From positions 26,118,137 through 26,182,136 of the forward strand of contig OY978530.1 of NCBI GenBank assembly GCA_963854835.1: a stretch of 64,000 nucleotides of DNA, given 5' to 3'. Below the pieces are notes generated by a model, which saw only the letters and a program-made list of their open reading frames with translations, did not search any database and was not told the origin of the DNA. A program made the translations under genes and the position numbers. The stretch comes from Megamerina dolium. Lineage: Eukaryota > Arthropoda > Insecta > Diptera > Megamerinidae. This document shows, in pieces, positions 1-10,700 of the stretch. How positions within the stretch are numbered: the stretch's first letter is position 1; the number at the start of each line of letters is the position of its first letter.

Positions 1-299
1 ACCCATCGATTATTAATGACCTTTTCACCTGCCATTATATTAACAAGTGTCCACGTCCATTTCCGATTAATGAGTTGTACCGCAGTTCATAGCTTCTTTC
101 TACTTTAATCGATATTTAGACTGCATAGCCTGTACAAATGATTTCGGCTACTCTGATATCATGATAGCTGCTACATGCTTCGAATTACTTCCGATACATA
201 GACGATACTTTATGTTATCAGTAGTACTTTTGACATTATCAATAGCATTACAGAATTCGTCACTACGCTTTCGCAACTGTGACTATTTTCATCCTCTTC

Positions 300-1620
300 T
301 AGTTCTACCGTTCTAATTGGTTCGTTTTGTAGACAGTTTGTTCATGAACTGTTTGGCAAACAACGAAATTAGTTATTAGGTAAAAGTTTTATATCACATG
401 AAATTTCGTTTTTCTTGCAGCAGGATTCTAAACCCTGAAGCTCTTGTTGTTCTCAGCATAACCAATGAAGGTATCTTTTTAGGCTTTAGCATCTAGCTTT
501 CGACGCTTTTCTTTAGGAATATGTACAAAAGCTTCCTCACCGAACCATCTGATTGATTTTAGCTTTTTGGTCATACCATATGTGACAGGGCGTCTTTCCA
601 TTTATTGTGCTGTTGAAGGCCTCGGCCCAAAACTTGATGTCTATATCTCTTTGTAAAGCATGTTCTCATTTCTCTCTACGCGCCACCATTTTGCTGTGGT
701 GTGTTCTTGGAACCTCAGATTTTTCTTTAATAAAATATACAAAACGAAAATGAGAGTAGTAATCTTCAATTAACAAAAAATACATGGCACTACCGATCGA
801 TTTCACTTGCAACAGGCCACACACATCCGCAAAACACAGCTCTCCACAACTCGATGACTTCACTTAACGCGATTTAAAAATGCTTCTGTGCTGCTCCCAC
901 AAAACATATCCTTCACACGTAAATTCCTTACCAATATAACCTACTTTGACGCCTTTGAGAAATTTTCTTACATGTGCTGTATCCTGATCAAGCCACACGC
1001 AATGGTAGCTTTTCATTCACTGCTACGTTTTCCATATTGCTTTTCGTTATGTTTATGAGCATGTGAAACAATTTACTTCGACGCACACCTACTGCAACAG
1101 TGCTTCCATCTCTTCTAACAAATTGGCAGATGATAGTGTCAGGACGGAATTTAAAATCACGGTCTAGTGGCTATGTTGTTTAAAATAAATTCTAATGCAT
1201 ACCAGGAAAGAAAAGTACATTTTTGAGCACTTTTCCACCCTTTTAACCTACAGCCTTAATTGCACGCCCATCGCCAACTCTGACAACATCATTATAACTC
1301 AGTGACAAGCCAGTCACGTCGATGGCACATGTGATCTGTTGCACCTGAGTCAAGGACCCAAGCATCTTGGTTGCCGCAAGAATTTGCTTCACAAACTAAC
1401 GCTTCAAAATTTTTACCTTGAGTCTCATTTTTTCGCAATTTGTGGACAATTGTGAACAATTTCTCTTCCTGTGGCCATTTCCTCCACATGTCCCTTTTCC
1501 CGGTTCAGACGTTTGGTCACAAAAGCCTCAGCTTCAACTTTTTCTTGAGCACACAACCGAATTTCTTCCGCCATTAACCGCGCATCGATTCCTATGCGCT
1601 GTGAAAATGGTTATAATCAG
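300..1620 (-). pseudogene. copia-type LTR retrotransposon gag-pol remnant
   Basis: Reading the minus strand from 1620 downwards gives the order of a Ty1/copia polyprotein in several broken frames. A degenerate Gag zinc knuckle lies near 1495-1540 (C..GNGHRKRNC, first cysteine pair imperfect). An aspartic protease follows with WVLDSGATDHMC near 1330-1380. Integrase core sequence at 666-863 contains FADVCG and a DYYSHFRFVYF stretch, and integrase C-terminal sequence near 420-640 contains AFVHIPKEKRRKLDAK. Stops and frameshifts separate these pieces, so no product is expected. The protease-integrase order without RT between them is diagnostic of copia rather than Gypsy. RT and LTRs were not found and may lie beyond the left edge or be decayed. 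Confidence 0.8.
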
Positions 1621-1653
1621 GTGGTAGTGATATTAACACTTTTGTCATAATCA

Positions 1654-1962
1654 TTGAATCCGAAATGCCCTGGTCACGAAGATATTGAACAAGGTCCTAT
1701 TGTTGACCCGAAGAGCAACAATGGGAGGCCGGTGCTGGCAGTGTGGAACTCTATTGAGGGACTTCTATCTGAGATGGTCGTCGAGCACCTCTTGGAGAAA
1801 CAGACTCCAGTTCCTGCCTTCAACTGTGAGGAGGTTTGTCGAGGTTGTCGGGTGATCAAGTGCGCGGACGGATTCTCGAGGGAATTTCTGCGCAAATGCG
1901 TAACTAAGATTAGTAACGCAGCGAAACAAATGAGCGAGGTGAGTCTCTTTTTGTTTTTATAA
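1654..1962 (+). pseudogene. LOA-like ORF1 C-terminal fragment
   Basis: The 102-residue reading frame contains GRPVLAVWNSIEGLLSEMV and CRGCRVIKCADGFSREFL. This resembles the C-terminal conserved domain of LOA/R1-type ORF1 proteins (DUF4780-like), where a W at the start and a [VL]I.C.D..S..FL strand recur. ORF1 proteins bind LINE RNA. The usual N-terminal low-complexity part is absent, and the end runs into unrelated residues, so this is a truncated remnant. The methionine at 1654 is not taken as the authentic start. Confidence 0.6.
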
Positions 1963-2036
1963 TATCCTACGATCTCAATATTTGTAACAGGAGCGATTCA
2001 CCTACCTTCACTTTCCCTGGTTCGGAAACCTGTAGG

Positions 2037-2290
2037 GGGTGGGAAGAAGTCCTTGATATTACACTCACAACTAACTCTCCCGACCTTGTAATTCGTAACT
2101 GGACAGTTTCGAAACGAATCTCCCTGTCGGATCATCGAATGATTCTCTTTGACCTAGGCTGGGAGAGGGAGATTAGACAACCACATAGAAACCCCAAACG
2201 AACATCTTGGAATCTTTTTGACAAGGTAGTTAGCGATAGACTCCATAGAAATAGAACAGCCATAGAGTCCCGGAATAATCTGGAAGACCG
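2037..2290 (+). pseudogene. LOA-like endonuclease C-terminal scrap
   Basis: In frame from about 2040 the sequence reads EEVLDITL, then a W, then SLSDHRMILFDL, which is the last conserved block (SDHR) of an APE-type LINE endonuclease. The N-terminal catalytic blocks are missing. Downstream residues match the basic linker before RT, until the frame ends near 2290 where the deletion joins RT sequence. Function is lost. Confidence 0.75.
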
Positions 2291-2354
2291 GGTCAAGTCT
2301 CTAGAAAAAAGTTTTCAGTGGAGAGGTCCCTATTGTATAAACAATTCACTCTGG

Positions 2355-4232
2355 CGGCGTTTGTTGACGTAGAGGGAGCGTTCAATAACGTCAAGGCAGA
2401 TTCCGTTAGATCCGTCTTTGCCAGGACAGATATAGCAGAACCAATAAAAAATTGAATCTCATCCCTACTTATTAACCGCGAAATAACAGCTGAGCTAGGG
2501 GGTGCGAAACGTAGTAAGCGGGTACGTAGGGGCACACCGCAGGAGGGCGTGCTGTCCCCCCTGCTCTGGCTCATAACTATAAACGATATCCTTGTGGAAC
2601 TTAACGCAAATGTAGTTAAGATTGTAGCGTATGCTGATGATGTGGCGATCCTAGTCTCGGGTCACTTCCCTTCCGTGATGAGTGAAATCATGGAAAGAAC
2701 ATTAGCAAAACTAAGTAGGTGGGCACAAGAATGTGACCTTAGGTTGAATTCGGATAAGACGGAGTTACTGCTCTTTACGAGGAAGTACAAACCACCTACC
2801 TTCAGACTACCAACATTAAATGGACAGCAATTAACCCTATCGAACAGTACCAAGTATCTGGGACTGACTATAGACTGCAAACTGAATTGGAAAACATGCA
2901 TCGAGGAGAGAGCACGGAAGGCCTGCATCGCTTTCTATGCTTGCAAATCGATGTTTTGTAAGAAGTGGGGTCTAAGGTCGAACATGGTACTCTGGATGTA
3001 CCAAGCGGTAGTGAGACCGGTGTTGACCTATGGCTCTGTAGTTTGGTGGGAAGCTCTACGGAAGAACTATAACACCAATAAACTAGGGAAAGTTCAGAGC
3101 ACTGCGTGCGTTGGTGCCACTGGGGCCTGTCGCACCTGCCCTGCAGCGGCCTTGGATCTTATTTTGAACCTCCTTCCAATTGACTTGCACATACTATGTA
3201 CTGCATCGCAAACAGCACTCAGACTCAGGGAATCTGGATGTTGGAAGTGTACTCAACAAGGACACAGTAGCATCCTTAGGAATGTACCAATAGATTTAGT
3301 TGACAATAGGACGGACTTCTGCTCTCGCAAGCTGGCTTTTGAGAGAGGCATCAAGGCCGTATTTCCAAGTAGAAATGAGTGGAAGAAAGGTGGGATCCTG
3401 ACTGGTAGGGATACACACATTTTCACTGATGGTTCCACAATGGACTCTGGAGTTGGAGCAGGAATCTATTCGGAGTTCTTAGAAATATCAACGTCCCTAA
3501 AACTCCCTTCTTATTGCAGTGTGTTCCAGGCGGAGGTATACGCAATTCTGCAAGCATGCGAATTGCTCCAACAAAGGAACATAACTGGAAAGGCAACAAT
3601 TCTCTCCGATAGCCAGGCAGCTATAAAGGCGCTAGCCGCGCCAACTGTTAGCTCAAAGCTGTTCGGAGAGTGTAAACAAATAATAACCGCAATATCTGCC
3701 TACCTCGAAGTATCAGTTATCTGGGTTCCAGGACACAGGGGAATCGCAGGCAACGAGAATGCTAGCTCGCAGGGGCTCATCTGCAGACAATGAACGAACA
3801 CCCTATGCCGATGTAGGTGATCCCCTAGCTGAAGCCAAGGGGATTATTCAAAAACACTACCTAAACAAATGGACTAGCACCACGACCTGCACAATTTCAA
3901 AAGCCACCTGGCCAGACTACAGCGAGAAGAGGACAAGGAGCCTTCTGAGTAGATCTAGGGCCGTCACACACAAACTAATAGCAGTATGCACAGGCCACTG
4001 GGCCATTGGTACACATGCGGAGAAAACGGGTATCCCGCATAACGACCATTGCAGAAGCTGCAACGACATAACCGCTAAGGAGACGGTAGAGCATTTCTTG
4101 TGCAAATGCCCGGCCTTATCCAGAAACCGATTAACATCCTTAGGTAGCCCTTTCTTTGATAACCTAGGACAGGTATCTAAAATAGAGATCTCCCATATCC
4201 TTCAGTTTATAAACAACTCCGGCTGGTTGTAA
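2355..4232 (+). pseudogene. LOA-like reverse transcriptase-RNase H fragment
   Basis: RT begins near 2357 with FVDVEGAFNN, has a stop near 2453, then continues with GTPQEGVLSPLLW near 2530 and the catalytic YADDVAIL near 2628. The thumb contains TELLLFTRKYK and KYLGLTID. An RNase H domain follows: FTDGS near 3423, FQAEVYAIL near 3527, LSDSQAAIKAL near 3604 and WVPGHRGIAGNE near 3722. A frameshift near 3760 destroys the last catalytic aspartate region, and the C-terminus continues in another frame to 4232 with C..C, then ETVEHFLCKCP. The family copies the element at the target site. This copy has at least one stop and one frameshift plus the upstream deletion. Confidence 0.85.
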
Positions 4233-4355
4233 CATATCCTTCAACACTCAGTAGGTCTTAGCGAGATTTATGGCTCAAACGGCATTTTATTTGCTACTTG
4301 AGCGACCAGGGTCGCAGCCATTCTACCTACCTACTCTAATAAAGCTATAATTTGG

Positions 4356-5313
4356 TACTTTTTTCAGAATTTATGGACCACGCATTCGTCTAAAAATTCA
4401 AGTGAAAGAAAAATACGACTGGCAACAAACTATAATCCTCCCACTTCATTCACTTATTAATTTTATTTTTTGTCTTGTATAATTAGTAGGATAATTTTCA
4501 TACATTTTTATAATGAGTATATTTTTTTTATAGTGATATTCTTGTAATTATTTATTTAATTATTTATTGAGTTATTTGTTTAATCATTGTTTAATTATTC
4601 ATTTAAGTATGTATTTGCTGTAATGAAATTATGATTAAAGCAATGGTGTGAATAATGTATAAAGTTAATTTTTTTTTGGGTAAAACTGGGGAATAAGTTT
4701 TTGCTGATGCGGGAGACAACTGAGCATCAGCTTTTTAGGGGATTGCTATGGTTCCAGCAAGAGAAGCAATCCAGAAATTGTGGACACGCACGCTAAGGTT
4801 GCTGGAGGAGGAGACTGTAGTGAAGAAGATGAAACGATTGCGTCGATTGCGTACGAAAAATTGTGGCAAACTTGTGTGTTTGTGTGAATCTGGGTCAACC
4901 TATCCCAAAGGTATGTGGACTTTATTGTCTGCTCATTGTTCTGTCTCGACGCATCCAGGACCATGGACCTGAACAGCTCACTAGCCGGCGCATTGTCGGG
5001 GCAGAACCATGGCACGAGCAGACTGCAATGGCGTCCAAACAAAAAAACATATTGTGTCTGTGTTATGTGTATGCATGTATGTGATTGATGTGTTGTTTGC
5101 AGTTTTGAATTTGTGTTGTAAGAGTAAAATCCCTCTGTGTTGTCAGGTACGTCTCATAAGTCCCTGGGCCAAATAAAATTTTTTTTTTCGATATTGTAAA
5201 TCGGTTCATAACAGGTCTTATCAGTGTAATGTATTCTTTTGTAAGTATATAAAGTGTATAAAAACATGAAGTGAACACCGTTGTCAATTAAATTTAAACA
5301 TATATTTCAATAT
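4356..5313. other. AT-rich interval without recognisable gene
   Basis: No homology was recognised. It contains homopolymer-rich and ATTTATTT-type sequence around 4440-4680. Short overlapping open frames between 4740 and 5090 (for example 74 residues from 4748) have no recognisable domain and overlap on both strands, so they are not called as genes. Confidence 0.6.
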
Positions 5314-5747
5314 TGTAACGAGTATCGATGGTTGGTTATTCATTACTAATTGTGAATTGGACTAATAATGGTAGCATCGAAACGAATGTCAACAAAAAGA
5401 AATAGACGATAACCACAACAAGCTAACGAGAAAGAAGGAGAAGAAACCCGACCACGATGAAGGTTCTGGAGTGTTGCCACAGAGTATGAATAGGGCCAGT
5501 TCTTGACAAATGAAATCAATTGAATTCCGAAAGTGATCGCGCAAACATTGATGCAGTATCAGAGGCAAAAGTTGCAAGTACATTAAAGTGTTATTGTAAA
5601 TAGTTGATGGTAAATAGGGTTGATTAAATAAATTGATGCTGTATATAGTTGTACAAAATAAGTGTTGCAATTATTATTGACATAATCCAGTGATCGAATA
5701 AGGTTGATTCAAATAGAATTAAACGTTCACAAAATAAAATAGTAACA
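5314..5747 (+). mobile_element. solo LTR of Ty3/Gypsy family G
   Basis: The sequence starts TGTAACGAGTATCGATGG and ends in AAATAGTAACA, and aligns along its length with the LTRs at 26589 and 32143. It is 434 bp against 438 bp. It is flanked by a perfect 4-bp duplication ATAT (5310-5313 and 5748-5751). A lone LTR between target duplications is the normal product of LTR-LTR recombination that deletes the internal part. Mismatches and small indels against the young LTR show it is older. Confidence 0.92.
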
Positions 5748-5751
5748 ATAT

Positions 5752-6839
5752 TAATACATTTACATAAATATTTTACATACAAATAGTTCGTGTGTTTAAA
5801 ATATTATCAACATCTTACAGGTATAAATGCATCATTGAATTCATTTCACCATACATTTGACATTTCATTCAAATGATTATTTGTTCATTTGGATTTCGAT
5901 AAGTATGCATTATTATTTACAACAAACAAATGTGTTAATGTATTTATACTACAGATTACTAATTTGTACAATTAATGTGATTTAGTACAATTTCCGGCGA
6001 TGTGACTGCACTGGATACTGCAATCATTGATGTGCAGTGATGGTGAGTTGTTTGTATTTGTACACAAATAAAAATATATAAATAAGTGTGAAGGAAATGC
6101 TTTAATTTCTTTATTTTATGTAGTACAATGCCTGGAATTAACATACAGGTGAGCCACTTCATAATGCCATCATATAAGCACCGTGGACGATATGGTTGTT
6201 TTCATTATGAACAATTCGCAATATATCAATTTTTGGAAGTCGCTATGCGGAGTACCAATTTCACCGTACTTCTCAACATTTAAGCTATGATGGATAAGTT
6301 ATAATTGTTGGTTCTATTCGGTGGTGCGCGAAATGGTGGTATTCACATCACGGATGTAACCACTGCTTCACGTACACGTATCCAACCACCTACATCAAAC
6401 AATCAAATTCTACCTAAAAGAATATATTGACGGAGCCATAAGTAGTTATAAGTAATATTATTAATAATTTATGTCTAAATATTTTCTTATACAACTAAAT
6501 TCATAAGTGAACTAAATTAATTAAACTATAAATTTATTAGTTACCAATTAATAACTATTTATAAAAAAGAATATTTTAAGTTATAAAGATTTAGGACAGA
6601 CGTTTGTTTACACATGTTAAAAATCCCTACAAGAAATATAAATGCAGAGGTTTCCAGACTTAACTGTACCGTTTCTGCAAACATTTCGATAATTTCACAA
6701 TCAATTTATGCTCGTCACATGATCCTAATTTAAAATCACAAGTCAATACACTAGTTAAAAAAAAACTTACCAGAAATTTGCCCAATTATTCTTTCGATCC
6801 TTACATTTACAAGAATACAAAATAATATTCTTAAAACCC
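5752..6839. other. interval without recognisable gene
   Basis: AT-rich DNA with no open frame or motif that I can assign. Nothing in 6160-6420 resembles a known element family to me. Confidence 0.55.
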
Positions 6840-7080
6840 TCATTGCTCAAAAAACCGTTTTCGAATGGATTCTTACAGGCTCTAATAGAACAACTATTCA
6901 AAACCCATCCACAGTACTTTCATGTTTTAATAAACTGTCATTAAGAAAACAACTCTTATGTGGTAGGCAATTTGAAGAAGTCCCATGAAAACAAATTCAA
7001 GAAAATTCAGATAAAACCTGTGAAGAACATTTCATGACGCCCACCCGACACAAACATGAAGGAATATGTAAAGTATAACA
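6840..7080 (+). pseudogene. BEL/Pao pol fragment (protease-RT linker)
   Basis: The plus strand reads AQKTVFEWILTG near 6847, matching the AQ.T.FGWI.SG block that ends the BEL/Pao protease, with the usual G changed to E. It is followed by sequence like the linker before RT, including a CEEHF motif and H..G near 7020-7060. An in-frame stop interrupts it near 6988. It is too short and decayed to assign a lineage within BEL/Pao. Confidence 0.6.
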
Positions 7081-7578
7081 GCCTTCCAACGCTTCATATT
7101 CCCACGAAATCAATTTTGAAAGATCGAGTTATATCGTTTCAAAACAAGAAGGAAAAATTATTTTAAACAACCACATACTTATTCAAAATGTGCAGAAAAC
7201 GTTAATCACTGCCCCCCTCTATATAGAAAAGAACGTCGAAGAACGGCTTCTTGTAGTACTCATTTATAGGTACTGCTCGAACTGCTTATCCGTCTCTCAC
7301 CAACTGCCGCTGCCGTGGCTGTAACGATGACCACCACACGCTTCACGCTCATTCATGTATACGCTCGTCCTACCAGTTTTCTCGGTTGCCAGTACACCTC
7401 GCTCGTCTCAATCGGCACGCATTCGATCGCGTGATGACATGTGGAGAAGACGTAGTTCGTCCCTCTCACTCTAATAGCTCAGCTATGCACCATATTCATC
7501 GTTACATGTGCTTCGGCGGAGTGGACCTCGCTCGTCTTACTATAAGAACTCCGTTCTGCAGCCGTACAGCAACGCAAC
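7081..7578. other. interval without recognisable gene
   Basis: GC content rises after about 7210. The open frame at 7386-7613 (75 residues) shows no recognisable domain. It may be decayed gag or flanking sequence of the BEL/Pao remnant that follows, but this is not supported by a motif. Confidence 0.4.
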
Positions 7579-8051
7579 ATGAACTCAACGCATGGCAATC
7601 ATGCCAGTTGTAGCCCTGTTGTAGTGTTAAGACTGTTCAATGACGGGCAATTCCATGTCATACGGGCATTGTTGGTCCCACGCCCCGCAACCTCTGGCGT
7701 ATACCGTTCGGTGCGACTATCCACAACAACCGTCGGGGTTGCAAAGACTTGTGCTTTCACGATTAGGGTAGGTGTGACAACAACACAAATCTCCAAGTGG
7801 ATGCAACAGTTACCAATGATTATGAATTGGTAACCCTCTCATGCTTATTGGACAACCGAACTCGAAGCCCGTTCCTCAACACAAAACTCGCTGAGCCTGA
7901 TTTCAACAAATCGAAGAAAATCGACATGGTTCTCGGCGCCGATGTATATTCGAAAATTTTACATCCGGGTTTGTTCCCAACCGCGAATGGACAACCCATA
8001 GCACAAAATACCGTTTTCGGCTGGGTTATCTGCGGATCAGTTCAACCGTAA
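7579..8051 (+). pseudogene. BEL/Pao protease-region fragment
   Basis: A second BEL/Pao scrap. Near 7655-7690 the text VIRALLVP resembles the RALLD active-site strand with the catalytic aspartate lost. Downstream, after a frame change near 7797, come LAEPDFNKSKKIDMVLGAD and PIAQNTVFGWVICGS up to about 8043. These match the conserved LADP.F...IDLLIGAD and AQ.T.FGWI.SG blocks. The two frames (7579-7833 and 7797-8051) overlap, showing a frameshift. The C-terminal block repeats the one at 6847, so 6840-7080 and this piece come from two different insertions or a rearranged one. Confidence 0.75.
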
Positions 8052-8433
8052 AGCGTGTAATATTTTCTTAAACCAAAATTAATGTATAAATTAATAGTTA
8101 TTTAATAGTTATAAGTATTGTATTATGAAGTACATCCATTTGCACTCAATATTTTCTATGAATTTTTTTATATTTGCATTACTGCAAGGCCGGCGGCAAT
8201 GTTGAACTCAACCCTATGTCATTAAGAAAAATGTTTATATTTAAATGTATTTGAAGATTTAGTTGGCTACGTTGTTCTCTTTGAGCCTTTTATATACTTA
8301 TATGTATAACTAGAATTGCTTTCACACTTAAAAAACCCGATCGAGCAGAAGAACACACCGTTGCGGTAAGAATACGAAATCATTGATAATATATAAGCAG
8401 AATTTCTAATAAACCCATCCAAAACAAATCTCT
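8052..8433. other. AT-rich spacer
   Basis: No motif or homology seen. It separates the BEL/Pao scrap from the minus-strand family G remnant. Confidence 0.5.
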
Positions 8434-8928
8434 CTATTCAAATTCCAATGATTCAACGGATTCAAATGATAATAATATCACTGAAATTAAGGTTTCCAAA
8501 AATTGACATTGGCGGTGTAGTAGTCGTCGTATAATGTTATGCATATCGATATGCCATGAGGAACATTGGTATATGTACATCTTGTCTTTTTGGTATTTAT
8601 CTACGACTTTTCTCAGGTATTCCTCTAAGGTACGTTTGAAGCGTTCTACCATGCCATCAGATTGTGGAGAAGCAAGATGACATAAGCACCCAATGTCGAA
8701 AGCGAAATCTTGAAGGCTCTCATTACTCCGTTGCACTCGCGATCTTAATTCCACTCGATGTAATTGGCTTTTATATTCATTTCCATATTTGCTCTGGAGT
8801 ATCTCCATTAGTGATTGATAGCTATCACGATCTTTCTCTGGAACCATCTGTAACACTTCGGAAGCATTAAATTTTAATGCGACCATTAAAGCAGCACTCC
8901 TGTCGCTATCGTCTAATTTATTTTTCAA
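8434..8928 (-). pseudogene. gag-integrase in-frame chimera
   Basis: This 164-residue frame joins Gag (ASEVLQMVPEKDRDSYQSLM and SRVQRSNESLQDFAFDIG, ending CHLA) directly to integrase (PQSDGMVERFKRTLEEYLRK). In the young copy these positions are about 3.46 kb apart (28081 and 31537), and both sides share TCC at the joint. Beyond DKYQKD a frameshift replaces the integrase C-terminus with unrelated residues. The upstream Gag part continues to about 9320 in broken frames, including a SAP-like region. It is probably untranslated debris. The interest lies in the deletion mechanism. Confidence 0.85.
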
Positions 8929-9337
8929 AGTTTTTGTCTCTAACTGAAGTTTGAAGATATTGAACGACGTAGCTTCATCACATGTTGGTGGCTTTAGTTT
9001 AATTGTATTTTATTCTCTAATCACTGATGTAGATGATCTGCTTATTTTTAGTTGATTCAGTTCAACGCCCTATTGGCGAGACAAACCTTCTTGAATACCC
9101 GTACACAATTGCTGCTGTTATTGTTGCATTATGCATTTCAAAATCTCCATGAAATGGTCATTCTAATATCGGCTTCTTCAAAGAACTCATCTTCCTCTAC
9201 ATTAATTTTTAGCATCCATGGCTTCCCTTAGCCTTACCAGCAGTTGCGCTTTTGTACCTGATGACAATAGATTCATCTCTATCAACAGCTTTTTAAACTG
9301 GTCCGTTTTTAGTAGGTCAGTTTCCACCACCTTAACA

Positions 9338-9357
9338 GAATCCCACTTCTGACACCA
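9338..9357 (-). promoter_or_regulatory. tRNA-Leu primer binding site, copy C
   Basis: The plus strand carries GAATCCCACTTCTGACACCA, the 3' end of a leucine tRNA with CCA. On the element strand it is the complement, two bases inside the LTR end at 9360. The same site occurs in the other two family G copies with internal sequence. Confidence 0.85.
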
Positions 9358-9447
9358 ATTGTTACGTTGTTATTTTGTGGACATTTAATTCTACTCGATT
9401 CAACCCTGTTCGATCACTGGATTCTGTCAATAAATATTTATTCAACT

Positions 9448-9966
9448 ATTTACAATCACAATAGGTCCAAAGATATTGCGTAGGACTTTTTTCTCGAAAT
9501 CTCCGATCAATTTTTCATCTCAGATGGAAATTATCCAAGTTTCGGCGCCATAAGTAGGAACAGGCATGATAACAGATTTGTGGAGTGTGGTTTCCATTTC
9601 TCGAGAGATGCTCAATTTCTCAATGACGTGTGTTAGTGCTGGTTTCAAGATAAATAGAGTCCTTTACTTCTTCAAAATCGTAGTAATCAACAGTGACGTG
9701 CTGTCCAAGACGCCTGGGCTCTTTGTTTGTTGGCACTAGGTAACTTCGTCTTGTCCTCACTCACAGCAAGACCCATTAAGAACAACTCTCCTTCCAACTC
9801 TGAGAATACTACGCTGATCGCTCGCGTGTTCATGCCGATTATGTCAATGTCATCGGCATACTCCAACAGCATGACACTTTTGTGGAAGATAGTGCCATTA
9901 TGTCGTAGATCAGCAGCTCGTATTATTTTCTCCATAATGGGATTAAAGACGTCGCAGTTCCTAATT
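9448..9966 (-). pseudogene. RTE-like LINE reverse transcriptase fragment A
   Basis: The minus strand encodes MEKIIRAADLRHNGTIF and LLEYADDIDIIGMNTRA, the RT catalytic block of an RTE-clade-like endonuclease-RT protein. The part at 9448-9690 is homologous to 38518-38770 in the better preserved copy (shared AATAGGTCCAAAGAT start and the thumb region) but has many substitutions and breaks. Upstream endonuclease is absent here. It may belong to the same original element as the fragment at 11845-12340. Confidence 0.78.
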
Positions 9967-10700
9967 TACAGTGCAAAAAGGAATGAGAGAGACGGGCTAA
10001 GTCTTCTCCGCACGTTATCACCCAATTGAGTGCGTGTCGAATGAGACGAGTGAGGTGTGATTGTCATCCGGGGCATCCAGTAGGACGCGCGTATACGCGA
10101 ATTAGCGTGGAGGAACGGTTGGTACCTGTGGTGAGTATTATCGCAATGATGATAGCGATTATTACTGTGGTAATCGCCCTGTTGAGAGGCAGCTAAACAA
10201 TTAGAGCAGTACTTATAGATAAGTACTACACGTTGTTTTCCATGAATTTGCGGCATTTGCTTACTGCGTGGGAGCCTCTACTATATGGAGAGGCTCCCAC
10301 GCAGTGATTAGTGGTTTCTGCACATTTTTAAAAAGTAGGCGGTCTTTTAATGGAGAATTTTCAGTGTTTACTGGGTTATTCTATTTGTCTATGAAATGAG
10401 TTTAATAACTCTTATTTTGAGTAGGGGTAATGGTATAATTATGAAGGTAGAGCAATAACAAAAAAATTCTCTTGGCCTCCCCTTGAAATATCAAAAAATG
10501 AAAGCATATAGTGTCAAATCAAGTCGAATTGTTCGTTGATGTTCATGGGTGTGTGTTAATATCTTTAAAGTTGATTGCCAATTTTAATGAGTTCATATTG
10601 CACGTACTTTCCAATAATCCATAAACATTTCAATTTAGTATAACTTATTGATATTTTTTACTGTGTTCATTTGTTTGTTTTGCATACACAATTTGTTGAA
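9967..10700. other. unassigned interval with a strong hairpin
   Basis: No coding motif was recognised. The long overlapping open frames at 9727-10256 are shadows of the RTE fragment or have no domain. The only structure seen is the hairpin at 10263-10305. Confidence 0.5.
10263..10305. repeat. perfect 17-bp inverted repeat, 9-bp loop
   Basis: ACTGCGTGGGAGCCTCT at 10263-10279 is the exact reverse complement of 10289-10305, with ACTATATGG between. The arms are GC-rich in an AT-rich setting. It could be two transposon ends that met head to head, or a foldback remnant. No matching end was seen elsewhere in the window. Confidence 0.85.

Larger units (their letters stand above)
1645..4355 (+). mobile_element. 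LOA-like non-LTR retrotransposon, internally deleted copy
   Basis: This LINE fragment holds, in order, the end of ORF1, a scrap of endonuclease, then most of the reverse transcriptase, an RNase H domain and the C-terminal cysteine region. RT followed by RNase H, with no poly(A) tail, points to the LOA/I group. The endonuclease jumps to the RT catalytic core near 2300, so a large internal part is deleted. The tail after the last stop at 4232 is about 120 bp and ends in CTAC-type repeats and AATAAAG near 4340. No target duplication was identified. Confidence 0.8.
8434..9447 (-). mobile_element. Ty3/Gypsy family G copy C, deletion derivative
   Basis: On the minus strand this runs from a partial LTR (9360-9447) through a primer site (9338-9357) and gag into integrase, and ends in decayed sequence near 8434. 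The LTR is cut at 9447, where RTE-like sequence begins, and no second LTR is present. Protease, RT, RNase H and the first half of integrase are missing because of one internal deletion. Confidence 0.85.

Noticed and set aside
4748..5084. Candidate host exon (overlapping 74- and 73-residue frames)
   Set aside because: Frames overlap on both strands, no domain was recognised and no convincing splice context or conservation can be shown.
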